Shown here one piece after another: positions 1 through 8,188 of a stretch of DNA of 64,000 bases; position 1 is the first letter of the stretch; each line of letters opens with the position of its first letter. The position numbers and the translations under genes are program-made. Source of the DNA: Betaproteobacteria bacterium (GTDB lineage: Bacteria > Pseudomonadota > Gammaproteobacteria > Burkholderiales > Casimicrobiaceae). Under the pieces are notes generated by a model. The model saw nothing but the letters and a program-made list of their open reading frames with translations, did no database searches and was not told the origin of the DNA. Where the stretch lies: positions 186,001-250,000 of the forward strand of contig JADKKQ010000001.1 of assembly GCA_016720425.1 (NCBI GenBank), in the 5' to 3' direction.

Positions 1-537
1 CTGCTCCAGCACCTTCGCCTCGTGGAAATGCGGGACGTCGAAGTGCTCGGCGAAGGCGCGCAGGAAATCGCGGTACAGCGCGCGCGAACCGGCGAGGAGC
101 CGGCTCTCGAGCAGGCTCGTCCGCACGGTGATGTCGCCGTCCATCTCGGTCCGGCAATCGGCGATGGTCCGCACGCTGTGGCCGGCTTCGATGCCGATGT
201 CCCAGAGCAGGCCGACGAAGCGCTCGATGAAGCGGGTGCCCGCCGCATCCGGCGGGCCGGGCAGCAGCAGCAGCAGATCGACGTCCGAATGCGGGTAGAG
301 CTCGCCGTGGCCAAAGCCGCCGACCGCGAGCAGGGCCATCTCGCGCGGTGCCGCGAGCTCGGTCCAGGCTTCGACCAGGACGCGACTGACGAGCCGCACG
401 TGCTCGCGCAGCAGCCGCGGGGTGTCGGGCCGCGCGAGGAAGGCGTCGCGCAGTGCCGCGCGGCCGGTCTTCAGCTCGTCGCGCCAGCGCGCGGCCGCCG
501 GCGGTCGGGAGACGGTCGCGGGAACGGCGGGATCCAT
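1..537 (-). CDS. glnD: Bifunctional uridylyltransferase/uridylyl-removing enzyme GlnD (N-terminal part)
   Basis: GlnD uridylylates and de-uridylylates the PII proteins in response to glutamine and so sets nitrogen control. Only the first 179 codons lie in the window; the gene runs off the left edge. The nucleotidyltransferase signature is visible at about residues 66-80 (GGFGHGELYPHSDVD, with the two catalytic aspartates), followed by WDIGIEAGHSVRT, which is typical of GlnD. The usual Arg after the second Gly-Phe-Gly is His here. The start is the ATG at 537, the only one giving the full N-terminus. It lies downstream of map and dapD on the same strand, the order known from other proteobacteria. 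A long homopolymer tract separates it from map. Confidence 0.93.
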   Translation of the reverse strand, partial: MDPAVPATVSRPPAAARWRDELKTGRAALRDAFLARPDTPRLLREHVRLVSRVLVEAWTELAAPREMALLAVGGFGHGELYPHSDVDLLLLLPGPPDAAGTRFIERFVGLLWDIGIEAGHSVRTIADCRTEMDGDITVRTSLLESRLLAGSRALYRDFLRAFAEHFDVPHFHEAKVLEQ

Positions 538-589
538 GCCTCTCAGAACCTGTGAATAAATCTACTGCGCGGGCGGATTGCCGCGTTGT

Positions 590-637
590 CCCCCCGCCCC
601 CCCCCCCCCCCCCCCCCCCGGGGGGGGCCGGGGGCCC
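590..637. repeat. Poly-C/poly-G homopolymer tract between map and glnD
   Basis: The plus strand reads C6-G-C23-G8-CC-G5-CCC. On the coding (minus) strand this is a run of 23 G preceded by 8 C, in the map-glnD gap about 55-100 nt before the glnD start. No other tract like it occurs in the window. It may be a real slippage-prone tract, or a poly-G sequencing artefact built into the assembly; the sequence alone cannot tell. Confidence 0.9.
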
Positions 638-663
638 GCTCGCGACGATTTCTTCACCGGTTC

Positions 664-1458
664 TCAGTCGGAGGGCGGCGCCGGCGTTCCCGGCGACACC
701 GTGAGCACCTCGTGGCCGTCGGCCGTCACCAGGATCGTGTGCTCCCACTGGGCCGAGAGCGAGTGATCGGCGGTGACGATGGTCCAGCCGTCGGCGAGGC
801 AGCGGATCGCCGCCCGGCCGGCGTTGATCATCGGCTCGATGGTGAAGATCATCCCCGGCTCGAGCAGCGCACCGGTGCCTGCGCGGCCGTAGTGGAGGAC
901 CTGCGGCTCCTCGTGGAACTGGCGGCCGATGCCGTGGCCGCAGAACTCGCGGACCACCGAGTAGTGATGGCGCTCGGTGAACTCCTGGATCGCCTGCCCG
1001 ATGTCCCCGAGCCGTGCGCCGGGACGCACCGCGCGAATGCCCTTCCACATCGCCGCGTAGGCGGTGTCGACCAGCCGCCGCGCCTGGATCGACGGGGCGC
1101 CGATGCAGAACATGCGGCTGCTGTCGCCGTGGAAGCCGTCCTTGATCACGGTGACGTCGATGTTGACGATGTCACCCGACTTGAGCTTCCGGTCGCCGGG
1201 GATGCCGTGGCAGACGACGTGGTTGACCGACGTGCACAGCGAGGCCGGATAGGGCCGGTGGCCCGGCGGCTGGTAGTTGAGCGTCGCCGGGACGACCTGC
1301 TGGACGTTGACCTGGTAGTCGTGCGCGCGGCGGTCGATCTCGCCGGTGGTGATCCCGGGCTGCACCTGCGGCGCCAGCCAGTCGAGCAGCTCCGCGGCGA
1401 GGCGGCCGGCCACGCGCATGGCGGCGATCTCCTCGCCGGTCTTGATGGCGATCGGCAT
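664..1458 (-). CDS. map: Methionine aminopeptidase, type I
   Basis: Removes the initiator methionine from nascent proteins in the cytoplasm. The 264-residue product has the expected size. Recognisable metal-binding segments are NIDVTVIKDGFHGDSSRMF, the His in EFCGHGIGRQFHEEP, the Glu in FTIEPMI and the Glu in QWEHTILV. The ATG at 1458 overlaps the dapD stop by one base (TGATG), which implies translational coupling and one dapD-map-glnD transcript. The C-terminus ends in a short Pro/Ser tail. Confidence 0.96.
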   Translation of the reverse strand: MPIAIKTGEEIAAMRVAGRLAAELLDWLAPQVQPGITTGEIDRRAHDYQVNVQQVVPATLNYQPPGHRPYPASLCTSVNHVVCHGIPGDRKLKSGDIVNIDVTVIKDGFHGDSSRMFCIGAPSIQARRLVDTAYAAMWKGIRAVRPGARLGDIGQAIQEFTERHHYSVVREFCGHGIGRQFHEEPQVLHYGRAGTGALLEPGMIFTIEPMINAGRAAIRCLADGWTIVTADHSLSAQWEHTILVTADGHEVLTVSPGTPAPPSD

Positions 1459-2297
1459 CAGGCGCGCAGCAGCTCGTTGATGCTGGTCTTGGAGCGGGTC
1501 CGGGCGTCGACCTGCTTGACGATCACCGCGCAGTAGAGGCTGTGGCTGCCGTCGGCGGCAGGCAGGCTGCCGGCGACGACGACCGAGCCGGCCGGCACAC
1601 GGCCGTAGCCGACGGCGCCGGTCGCGCGGTCGTAGATCCGGGTGCTCTGGCCGATGAACACGCCCATCCCCAGCACCGAGTTCTCCTCGACGATCACGCC
1701 CTCGACCACCTCGGAGCGCGCGCCGATGAAGCAGTTGTCCTCGATGATCGTCGGGTTCGCCTGCAGCGGCTCCAGCACGCCGCCGATGCCGACGCCGCCG
1801 GAGAGGTGCACGTTGCGCCCGATCTGCGCGCAGGAGCCGACGGTGGCCCAGGTGTCGACCATCGTGCCCTCGTCGACGCGGGCGCCGATGTTGACGAAGG
1901 ACGGCATCAGCACCACGTTCGGCGCGATGTAGGCGCCGCGGCGCGCCACCGCCGGCGGCACCACGCGGACGCCCATCGCGGCGAGCTCGCCGGCCGTGCG
2001 GTCGGCGAACTTGGTCCGCACCTTGTCGTAGAACGCGAACGGCATCGCGTGCCCGTCGGCGCAGTCGAACTGCATCGGCTCGTTGTCGGCGAGGCGGAAC
2101 GACAGCAGGACCGCCTTCTTGATCCACTGGTGCGTCGTCCAGCCGCCGGCGGTCTTTTCCGCCACGCGCAGCCGCCCCGCATCGAGCAGGTCGATCACGT
2201 GGGCGACCGCCTCGCGGACGGCGGCGCTCGCCGATGCCGGCGCCAGCGTGGTGCGCGTTTCCCACGCGGCGTCGATGGTTTCCTGCAGGTTGGACAT
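1458..2297 (-). CDS. dapD: 2,3,4,5-Tetrahydropyridine-2,6-dicarboxylate N-succinyltransferase
   Basis: Adds succinyl from succinyl-CoA to tetrahydrodipicolinate in the lysine/diaminopimelate pathway. The 279-residue product matches the family length (about 274). The C-terminal half shows the left-handed beta-helix hexapeptide pattern (for example GARVDEGTMVDTWATVGSCA and the following repeats) of trimeric succinyltransferases. It is the first gene of a dapD-map-glnD run. The pathway partner dapC lies about 0.9 kb upstream on the same strand, beyond the LytTR regulator gene. Confidence 0.97.
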   Translation of the reverse strand: MSNLQETIDAAWETRTTLAPASASAAVREAVAHVIDLLDAGRLRVAEKTAGGWTTHQWIKKAVLLSFRLADNEPMQFDCADGHAMPFAFYDKVRTKFADRTAGELAAMGVRVVPPAVARRGAYIAPNVVLMPSFVNIGARVDEGTMVDTWATVGSCAQIGRNVHLSGGVGIGGVLEPLQANPTIIEDNCFIGARSEVVEGVIVEENSVLGMGVFIGQSTRIYDRATGAVGYGRVPAGSVVVAGSLPAADGSHSLYCAVIVKQVDARTRSKTSINELLRA

Positions 2298-2324
2298 GGG
2301 TCGATTCCGGGCAAAGCTGCAAGT

Positions 2325-3104
2325 TTACCCCGAGTCACCGCCCCCGGGCGCGCGGGCCGGGCGGCGCATCGCCTCGAAGCGCGGCGCGAAACTGCGGCTC
2401 ACCGCGAGCAGCTCGACGCGTCCGGCGAGCACGACGACCGGCGCGCCGCGCGCATCCCGGTCGATGCGCGCGATGGCGCGCAGGTTGACGATCGTGCCGC
2501 GGCGGATCGGGCCGAAGGCGTCCGGGTCGAGTTCGTCCTGGAGCTCATTGATGGGCTTGCGGATCAGCGCCTCGGCGTCGACGGTGACCACCCGCGTGTG
2601 CTTGTCCTCCGCCCGGAAGAAGAGCACGTCGTCGACGGCGATGACGCGCGTCGTCGCCCCTGACGACACGCGGATCCAGCGCAACGGCAACGTGCCGGTG
2701 CCGGCGGCGAGCCTCGCGATCAGCGCCGCGATGTCCGGCGGCGCGGCGGGCACGCGCGCCTTGAGCCGCGCCACCAGCGCGGCGACGCGCCCAACTGTGG
2801 GCGGCAGCGGCAGGTAGTCGACCGCCGCCGCGACGAGGGCGGCGACGACGTGCGGGTCGGCGGCGGTGACGAACACGACGTGGCAGCGCTGGCCCAGCGC
2901 GCGCGCCACGTCGAGCCCCGAGCGGACCGGCAGCCGCAGGTCCAGGAAGGCGAGGTCCGGCTCGTGCAGCACGGCGAGTTCGATCGCCTCGGCGCCGTGC
3001 GCGGCTTCGGCGACGACGCGCAGCTCCGGCCACGCGGCGACGAGCCGTGCCCTGAGCTCATCCCGGAGCAGCGGTTCGCTCTCGGCGATCAGCGCGGTGG
3101 GCAT
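2325..3104 (-). CDS. LytTR-family response regulator with a degenerate receiver domain
   Basis: Predicted DNA-binding regulator of 259 residues: receiver domain at about 1-115, LytTR domain at about 140-245 (VDDVLFFRAEDKHTRVVT followed by LDPDAFGPIRRGTIVN). The phosphoacceptor Asp is present (FLD, residue 55). The acidic pocket that is usually a DD/DE pair reads E8-S9-E10, and the conserved Lys before Pro (usually DYLxKP) is Leu100. Phosphorylation-independent behaviour is therefore possible. No histidine kinase gene is adjacent. AlgR/LytR type is the nearest description; its target genes are unknown. Confidence 0.85.
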   Translation of the reverse strand: MPTALIAESEPLLRDELRARLVAAWPELRVVAEAAHGAEAIELAVLHEPDLAFLDLRLPVRSGLDVARALGQRCHVVFVTAADPHVVAALVAAAVDYLPLPPTVGRVAALVARLKARVPAAPPDIAALIARLAAGTGTLPLRWIRVSSGATTRVIAVDDVLFFRAEDKHTRVVTVDAEALIRKPINELQDELDPDAFGPIRRGTIVNLRAIARIDRDARGAPVVVLAGRVELLAVSRSFAPRFEAMRRPARAPGGGDSG

Positions 3105-3198
3105 CGATGCGGCAACCGGGAACGAGGGGGGCGGCGGGGGTCGCGGTCGTGTCCTGCCGGGCGGGCCCTTCCGGCCCGGCCGGCGACGGCGGCCCGGT

Positions 3199-4392
3199 TC
3201 AGAGGCTGCGGGTGAAGTTCACGATCCGATCGATCGCCTCGGCACACTCGTCGCGCGCGGCGACCAGCGCGATGCGCACGTAGCCGCTGCCGGGATTGAC
3301 GCCGTCGACCGCCCGCCCGAAATAGCTGCCCGGCAGCACGGTGACGTTGGCGGCTTCGTACAGGCGGCGCGCGAACTCCGCGTCGTCGATCGGCGTCCGG
3401 GCCCACAGGTAGAACGCGGCATCGGGCATCGCGCAGGGGAGCACGGCGTCGAGGCGCGGCTGCAGCAGCGCGAACTTCGCCGCGTACTCGCGGCGGTTGG
3501 CGCGCACGTGCGCCTCGTCGTTCCAGGCGGCGCGGCTCGCGGCCTCGACGGCCGGCGACATCGCCGAGCCGTGGTAGGTGCGGTAGAGCAGGAACGCCTT
3601 GACCAGCGCGGCGTCGCCGGCGACGAATCCCGACCGCAGCCCCGGCGCGTTCGAACGCTTCGACAGGCTGCCGAAGGCCAGCAGGCGGGGAAAGCCGGTG
3701 CGCCCCAGCACCTGCGCGGCGGCGAGCGACCCCAGCGGCGGCCGCGCTTCGTCGAAGTACACCTCGGAATAGCACTCGTCGGCGGCGATGACGAAGCCGT
3801 GGCGGTCGGATTGCTCGAACAGCGTGCGCCACTCGTCCAGCGTGGTCACGCGGCCGGTGGGATTGTCCGGCGAACAGACGTAGACCAGCCGGGTGCGGGC
3901 CCACACCGCCTCGGGGACCTCGGTCCAGGGCGTGGCGAAACCGCGCGCGGCGACGCCGCTGACCGGCATCGGCGTCGCGCCGCCCAGCCAGGCCGCCCCT
4001 TCGTAGATCTGATAGAAGGGATTCGGCATCACCACCAGCTGCCCGGGGAGCGTCGGATCGAGCACCGTCTGCGCGAAGGAGAACAACGCCTCGCGGCTGC
4101 CCAGGACCGGCAGCACCTCGCGCCCGGGATCGACGGCGGGAAGGCGGTGCCGCCGACAGAGCCAGCCGGCGATCGCCTCGCGCAGCGCGGGCGTGCCGAT
4201 GGTCATGGGATAATGCGCGATGCCGGTGCTGCCGGCTGCGAGCGCGTCCAGCAGCAGCGCCGGCGTCGGATGCCGCGGCTCGCCGATCGACAGGTTGATC
4301 GGCGCCAGCAACGGGTTGGGCGTGACGCCGGCCAGCCATTGCCGGAGGCGCTCGAACGGATAGGGCTGCAGCAGCGACAGGCGCGGGTTCAC
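3199..4392 (-). CDS. dapC: Succinyldiaminopimelate transaminase
   Basis: PLP-dependent class I/II aminotransferase (397 residues) that makes N-succinyl-L,L-2,6-diaminopimelate from the DapD product. Visible motifs are INLSIGEPRHPTP near the N-terminus, the PLP-contacting SPDNPTG, the Schiff-base Lys in FGSLSKRSNAPGLRSGF, and a C-terminal GSGYVRIAL. I chose the GTG at 4392 (NPRLSLLQPYPFERL) because DapC proteins begin this way; the frame stays open far upstream through the divergent gspC-like gene. A TATAAT hexamer lies about 43 nt before the start at 4440-4435, with no good -35 box. The family also contains AlaA-like enzymes, but the dapD context and the N-terminus favour DapC. Confidence 0.9.
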   Translation of the reverse strand: MNPRLSLLQPYPFERLRQWLAGVTPNPLLAPINLSIGEPRHPTPALLLDALAAGSTGIAHYPMTIGTPALREAIAGWLCRRHRLPAVDPGREVLPVLGSREALFSFAQTVLDPTLPGQLVVMPNPFYQIYEGAAWLGGATPMPVSGVAARGFATPWTEVPEAVWARTRLVYVCSPDNPTGRVTTLDEWRTLFEQSDRHGFVIAADECYSEVYFDEARPPLGSLAAAQVLGRTGFPRLLAFGSLSKRSNAPGLRSGFVAGDAALVKAFLLYRTYHGSAMSPAVEAASRAAWNDEAHVRANRREYAAKFALLQPRLDAVLPCAMPDAAFYLWARTPIDDAEFARRLYEAANVTVLPGSYFGRAVDGVNPGSGYVRIALVAARDECAEAIDRIVNFTRSL

Positions 4393-4423
4393 GACGTCGG
4401 GGTTCCGGTTCGGGGTGCGGCTG

Positions 4424-5317
4424 ATGGAAGGCAAATTATACGGGAGCGGCGGAACCGACCGCGCGGCGCCGGCGCCGCCGGCGTCGCTGCTGCCTCGCTT
4501 CGCGTCCGGGCTCGCCACCTTCGGCGGCGCGGCGCTGCTCGCCGTCGTCATTGCGCACTGGTTCTGGCGCATCGCCGCCCCTGCGGTGCCGCTGCCGCCG
4601 CCGGCACCGCTGCCGGAGAGCACCGCCCAACAATTTGCGGTCGCACCGATCTTCGGCGGTGTCGCCGGCGACACGGCGGGCGAACCGGTGCCGGCGCTGG
4701 GCGCCGTCACGCCGCAGGGCGACCTGCGGCTGCTCGGCGTGATCGCCGGACGCGACGGCGCCGGCCAGGCGCTGTTTCGGGTCGCGGATCGCGGCCCGGT
4801 GCTGGTCGGCGTCGGGCAGGAGGTGGCGAGCGGACTGCGCCTCGACGCAGTGTTGGCCGATCGGGTGCGCCTGTCCGGCCGCGGCGAGGTGCGCGAGATG
4901 CTGCTGCGCGCCGCGCCGCCGCTCGCGAGCCCCGTCGTCGTCGCGCCGGCAAAGCTCGCGGCCGTCGACCGTGGCGCCTGCGCCGCGCCCGCCGGGTTCA
5001 AGGGATCGCTGTACCGGATCAACGCCGAGCTGCTGAGCGGCATGGCCGCGCAGCCCGACAGCTGGAAGCCGTGGCTCGCGGCGTCGGCCGCCGGGCTCGT
5101 GGTCCGCGAAGGCAGCGGCTTCGCGTCGATGCTGGGCTTGAAGAGCGGCGATCGGCTGCGCGAGGCCAACGGCATCCCGCTCACCGCCACCGACGACCTG
5201 CTGGTCGCCGTGGTCAAGCCGCTGCAGGGCAACCAGCCGGTGCGCGTGCGCGCGGCACGCGAGGGCGGCGAGCTCGAATTGCTGCTGGTCAACGCCAGCG
5301 CCTGCACGCCGCGCTGA
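4424..5317 (+). CDS. GspC-like type II secretion inner-membrane protein with PDZ domain
   Basis: Predicted bitopic inner-membrane protein of about 297 residues: short cytoplasmic N-terminus, one membrane span near residues 27-50 (ALLAVVIAHWFW), a Pro-rich linker, a homology-region-like domain (LRLLGVIAGRDGAGQALFRV), and a C-terminal PDZ-like domain (FASMLGLKSGDRLREANG). This is the GspC architecture, in which the protein links the inner-membrane platform to the secretin. No other gsp gene is nearby, so it stands alone between dapC and gph. A GTG at 4415 is a possible alternative start; the ATG at 4424 has GGGGTG about 6 nt upstream. Confidence 0.72.
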   Translation: MEGKLYGSGGTDRAAPAPPASLLPRFASGLATFGGAALLAVVIAHWFWRIAAPAVPLPPPAPLPESTAQQFAVAPIFGGVAGDTAGEPVPALGAVTPQGDLRLLGVIAGRDGAGQALFRVADRGPVLVGVGQEVASGLRLDAVLADRVRLSGRGEVREMLLRAAPPLASPVVVAPAKLAAVDRGACAAPAGFKGSLYRINAELLSGMAAQPDSWKPWLAASAAGLVVREGSGFASMLGLKSGDRLREANGIPLTATDDLLVAVVKPLQGNQPVRVRAAREGGELELLLVNASACTPR

Positions 5318-5351
5318 GGGCGCGCGCGGAAGCCGGGAGCGGGCGCGCTGT

Positions 5352-6044
5352 TCAGCCGCGCGGCGGCAGCCAGTCGAGCAGCGCCGCCGGGCGGTCGATG
5401 ATGCCCACCGCCGGCCAGCGCGCCGGTGCCTCGTGGACATCGAGATAGCCGTAGCCGGCGACGATCGCCGGCATGCCCGCGGCGACGCCGGCGGCGATGT
5501 CGCGCTCGGCGTCGCCGACGTACAGGCAGCGTTCCGGCGCGACGCCGAGCTCCCGCGCCGCGTGCAGCAGCGGTGCCGGGTGCGGCTTGGCGTGCGGCGT
5601 GGTGTCGCCGGAGACCACGGTGCCCGCGCGCGCCAGCGGCGGCAGCATTGCCAGCAGCGGCCGGGTGAAGCGCGCTGCCTTGTTGGTGACGATCCCCCAG
5701 GCGAGACCGCGCGCTTCGATTTCGGCGAGCAGCGCCGCCACGTCGTCGAACAGCGTCGACTCGACGCAGAGCGCGGCCTCGTAGTGCGCGAGGAAGGCGT
5801 CGCGCAGCAGCGGAAAGCCGTCGTCGCCGGGGGCAACGCCGAAGCCCGCGCCCACCAGCCCGCGCGCGCCGTGCGAGGCGTGCGGGCGCAGCGTCGCGTA
5901 GGGCAGCGGCGCGAGACCGCGGTCGCCGCGCACGCGATTCAGCGCGGCGGCGAGGTCCGGCGCCGTGTCGGCGAGCGTGCCGTCGAGGTCGAACAGCACC
6001 GCGCGGATCGGCAGCGCTCGCGCCCCGGCCGGCGGGTCAGCCAT
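5352..6044 (-). CDS. gph: Phosphoglycolate phosphatase-type HAD hydrolase (first copy)
   Basis: HAD-superfamily phosphatase of 230 residues with all four motifs: FDLDGTLADT (I), IVTNKAAR (II), the Lys in HAKPHPAPL (III) and VGDAERDIAAG (IV). Its start overlaps the end of ubiG by 8 bases, so the two are translated together; ubiG-gph is a common betaproteobacterial pair. Many ubiG-linked members are annotated as N-acetylmuramic acid 6-phosphate phosphatase (MupP) or phosphoglycolate phosphatase, so the substrate is uncertain. A second gph-like gene lies at 56.6 kb in the trp region. Confidence 0.85.
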   Translation of the reverse strand: MADPPAGARALPIRAVLFDLDGTLADTAPDLAAALNRVRGDRGLAPLPYATLRPHASHGARGLVGAGFGVAPGDDGFPLLRDAFLAHYEAALCVESTLFDDVAALLAEIEARGLAWGIVTNKAARFTRPLLAMLPPLARAGTVVSGDTTPHAKPHPAPLLHAARELGVAPERCLYVGDAERDIAAGVAAGMPAIVAGYGYLDVHEAPARWPAVGIIDRPAALLDWLPPRG

Positions 6045-6780
6045 CGTGCGGGCGGTGCAGCGCGACCAGGTAGTTGACGGAGATGTCCGCGCTCAGGCGG
6101 AACGTCCGCGCCAGCGGGTTGTAGGCGAACCCCTCCAGCGCGGCGACGGCGAGCCCGCAGCGTCGCGCCCAGGCCGACACCTCCGCCGGGCGGACGAACT
6201 TCGCGTAGTCGTGCGTTCCCCTGGGCAGCAGCCCGAGCACGTATTCGGCGCCGACGACGGCGAGCAGGTAGGACTTCGGGTTGCGGTTGATCGTCGACAG
6301 CACGACCGTGCCACCGGGCTTGACCAGCGCCGCGCAGGCCGCGATCGTCGACGCGGGATCCGGCACGTGCTCGAGCATCTCCATGCAGGTGACGACGTCG
6401 AACTGGCCGGGCGCCTCGGCGGCGAGCGCTTCCGCGGCGACCAGGCGGTAGTCGACGACGGCGCCGGACTCGAGCTTGTGCAGCCGCGCGACGCCCAGCG
6501 GCTTGTCGGCGAGGTCGATCCCCAGCACCGCCGCACCGCGTCCGGCCATCGCTTCGGACAGGATGCCGCCGCCGCAGCCGACGTCGACGACGCGCTTGCC
6601 GGCCAGGCCGCCGGTCGCGGCCTCGATCCACGCCAGGCGCAGCGGATTGAGCTGGTGCAGCGTGCCGAACACGCTGTCGGGATCCCACCAGTGATGCGCG
6701 AGCGCCGAGAACCGGGCGAGCTCGCCGGCATCGACGTTGGGGCGCGCGGCGGCGGGGGGCACGGCGACGGGGGTGTTCAT
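6037..6780 (-). CDS. ubiG: Ubiquinone biosynthesis O-methyltransferase
   Basis: SAM-dependent enzyme (247 residues) for both O-methylation steps of ubiquinone synthesis. Seen: the family N-terminus FSALAHHWWDPDSVFGTLH, the SAM-binding VVDVGCGGGILSEAMA, and CMEMLEHVPDP followed by the NRNPKSYLLAVVGAEYVL block that is typical of UbiG. The ATG at 6780 overlaps the stop of the upstream amidohydrolase gene (ATGA), and its 3' end overlaps gph. The three genes form one operon transcribed away from ompA. Confidence 0.96.
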   Translation of the reverse strand: MNTPVAVPPAAARPNVDAGELARFSALAHHWWDPDSVFGTLHQLNPLRLAWIEAATGGLAGKRVVDVGCGGGILSEAMAGRGAAVLGIDLADKPLGVARLHKLESGAVVDYRLVAAEALAAEAPGQFDVVTCMEMLEHVPDPASTIAACAALVKPGGTVVLSTINRNPKSYLLAVVGAEYVLGLLPRGTHDYAKFVRPAEVSAWARRCGLAVAALEGFAYNPLARTFRLSADISVNYLVALHRPHDG

Positions 6781-8084
6781 TGCAGTCTCTCCTGCCAGAG
6801 GCGCGCGCGGGCGAACAGCGCCGCCTCGTCGACGGTGGTGAGCACGCGGTCGGCGACCAGCCGCTGGCCGGCCACCCAGACGTCGGTGACGGCTTCGCGG
6901 CCGACGACGTGCACGAGGTGCGACACGGGATCGTAGCAGGGCGCGGCTTCCAGCGTGCCCAGGTCGACGGCGACGACGTCGGCGAACTTGCCGGGGCCAA
7001 GCGATCCCAGGTCGGCGTCGAGTCCCAGCGCCTGCGCGCCACCGAGCGTCGCGGCGCGCAGCGCGTCGGCGGCGGGCAGTGCCGCGGGGTCGCCGGTGGC
7101 CACCTTGGCCAGCAGCGCGGCCAGGCGCATCTCGCCGAAGAGGTCGAGGCGGTTGTTGGACGCCGCCCCGTCGGTGCCCAGCGCGACGTTGATGCCGCGG
7201 GCGCGGTAGTCCGTGATCGGCGCGATGCCGCAGCCCAGCTTCATGTTCGACGCCGGACAGTGGACGACGTGCCCGCCGTGCCGGGCCAGGAGGTCGACGT
7301 CGTCGGCATCGAGGTGCACCGCGTGAATGGCGATGAAGCTGGGCCCGGTGGCGCCGAGGCGGTGCAGCCGGGCCAGCGGCGTGGCCCCGTGGGTGGCGCG
7401 GCTCGCCGCCATCTCGGCGGCGGTTTCGGCGAGGTGCGTCTGGATCGGCAGGTCGAGCTGGCGCGCGTAGGTGATGGTCTTCTCCCAGGCCGGATCGCCG
7501 ACGGTGTAGGGCGCGTGCGGCGACAGCGAGAACGTGAGCCGCGGCTCGTGCAGGAACTCGTCGCGGACGGCCAGGCCCTTCTGCAGGTAGCCGTCCGGGT
7601 CCGCCGCGTAGGGCGTCGGAAAGTCGAGCACCGGCAGCCCCAGCATCGCCCGCAGCCCGGTGGCGAGGAACGCCCGCGCGGTCGCGTCGGGGAAGAAGTA
7701 CATGTCGTTGCAGCAGGTGATGCCGCCCTTCAGCATCTCGGCGGCGGCGAGGCAGGCGCCGTCGTAGACGAAATCGGGGGCGGCGAAACGGCCTTCGCGC
7801 GGCCAGATGTGCTGCTCCAGCCACACCTGCAGCGGCACGTCGTCGGCGATGCCGCGGAACAGCGCCATCGCCGCGTGGGTGTGGGCGTTGACCAGTCCCG
7901 GGATCAGCGCGTGGCGCGGCAGCGCGACCCGCTGGCGCGGGGTGTAGCGCTGATCGGCGGTGGCCGCCGGGACCAACGCGACGATGCGCCCCCCGTCGAC
8001 CAGCAGCGCGTGCCCGCCCAGCGCGCCCGCCGGCGCGACCGGGATGATCCACTCGGCATCGAGGCGAAGGTCGACGGTTTGCAT
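6777..8084 (-). CDS. TRZ/ATZ-family amidohydrolase (5'-methylthioadenosine/S-adenosylhomocysteine deaminase-like)
   Basis: A 435-residue metal-dependent hydrolase of the amidohydrolase superfamily. Metal and active-site motifs are NAHTHAAMALFRG, the His of QTHLAET, HAVHLDADD and GTDGAASNN. This is the pattern of MtaD-type deaminases, which convert methylthioadenosine or S-adenosylhomocysteine to the inosyl forms. In this genome it precedes ubiG and overlaps it by four bases; UbiG produces SAH, so coupling to SAH disposal is a reasonable inference. Chlorohydrolase or guanine-deaminase-like specificity cannot be excluded from sequence. Confidence 0.82.
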   Translation of the reverse strand: MQTVDLRLDAEWIIPVAPAGALGGHALLVDGGRIVALVPAATADQRYTPRQRVALPRHALIPGLVNAHTHAAMALFRGIADDVPLQVWLEQHIWPREGRFAAPDFVYDGACLAAAEMLKGGITCCNDMYFFPDATARAFLATGLRAMLGLPVLDFPTPYAADPDGYLQKGLAVRDEFLHEPRLTFSLSPHAPYTVGDPAWEKTITYARQLDLPIQTHLAETAAEMAASRATHGATPLARLHRLGATGPSFIAIHAVHLDADDVDLLARHGGHVVHCPASNMKLGCGIAPITDYRARGINVALGTDGAASNNRLDLFGEMRLAALLAKVATGDPAALPAADALRAATLGGAQALGLDADLGSLGPGKFADVVAVDLGTLEAAPCYDPVSHLVHVVGREAVTDVWVAGQRLVADRVLTTVDEAALFARARLWQERLQ

Positions 8085-8140
8085 GGCGCGGACGGATTCC
8101 GGGGTCGATTATCGCCCAAGCGGCGGGTGCGGCCGGCAAG

Positions 8141-8166
8141 AAAAAAGCCCCGCGCGGTGGCGGGGC
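8141..8166 (-). terminator. Rho-independent terminator downstream of ompA
   Basis: On the minus strand GCCCCGC (8166-8160) and GCGGGGC (8153-8147) form a perfect 7-bp stem with a 6-nt loop, followed by six T (8146-8141). It lies 23 nt past the ompA stop and separates ompA from the amidohydrolase-ubiG-gph operon. Confidence 0.9.
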
Positions 8167-8188
8167 TTCTTTCGTCCGGGGGACCGGC

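Noticed and set aside
4435..4440. TATAAT on the minus strand as a firm dapC promoter
   Set aside because: No acceptable -35 at 16-18 bp; noted only in the dapC entry.
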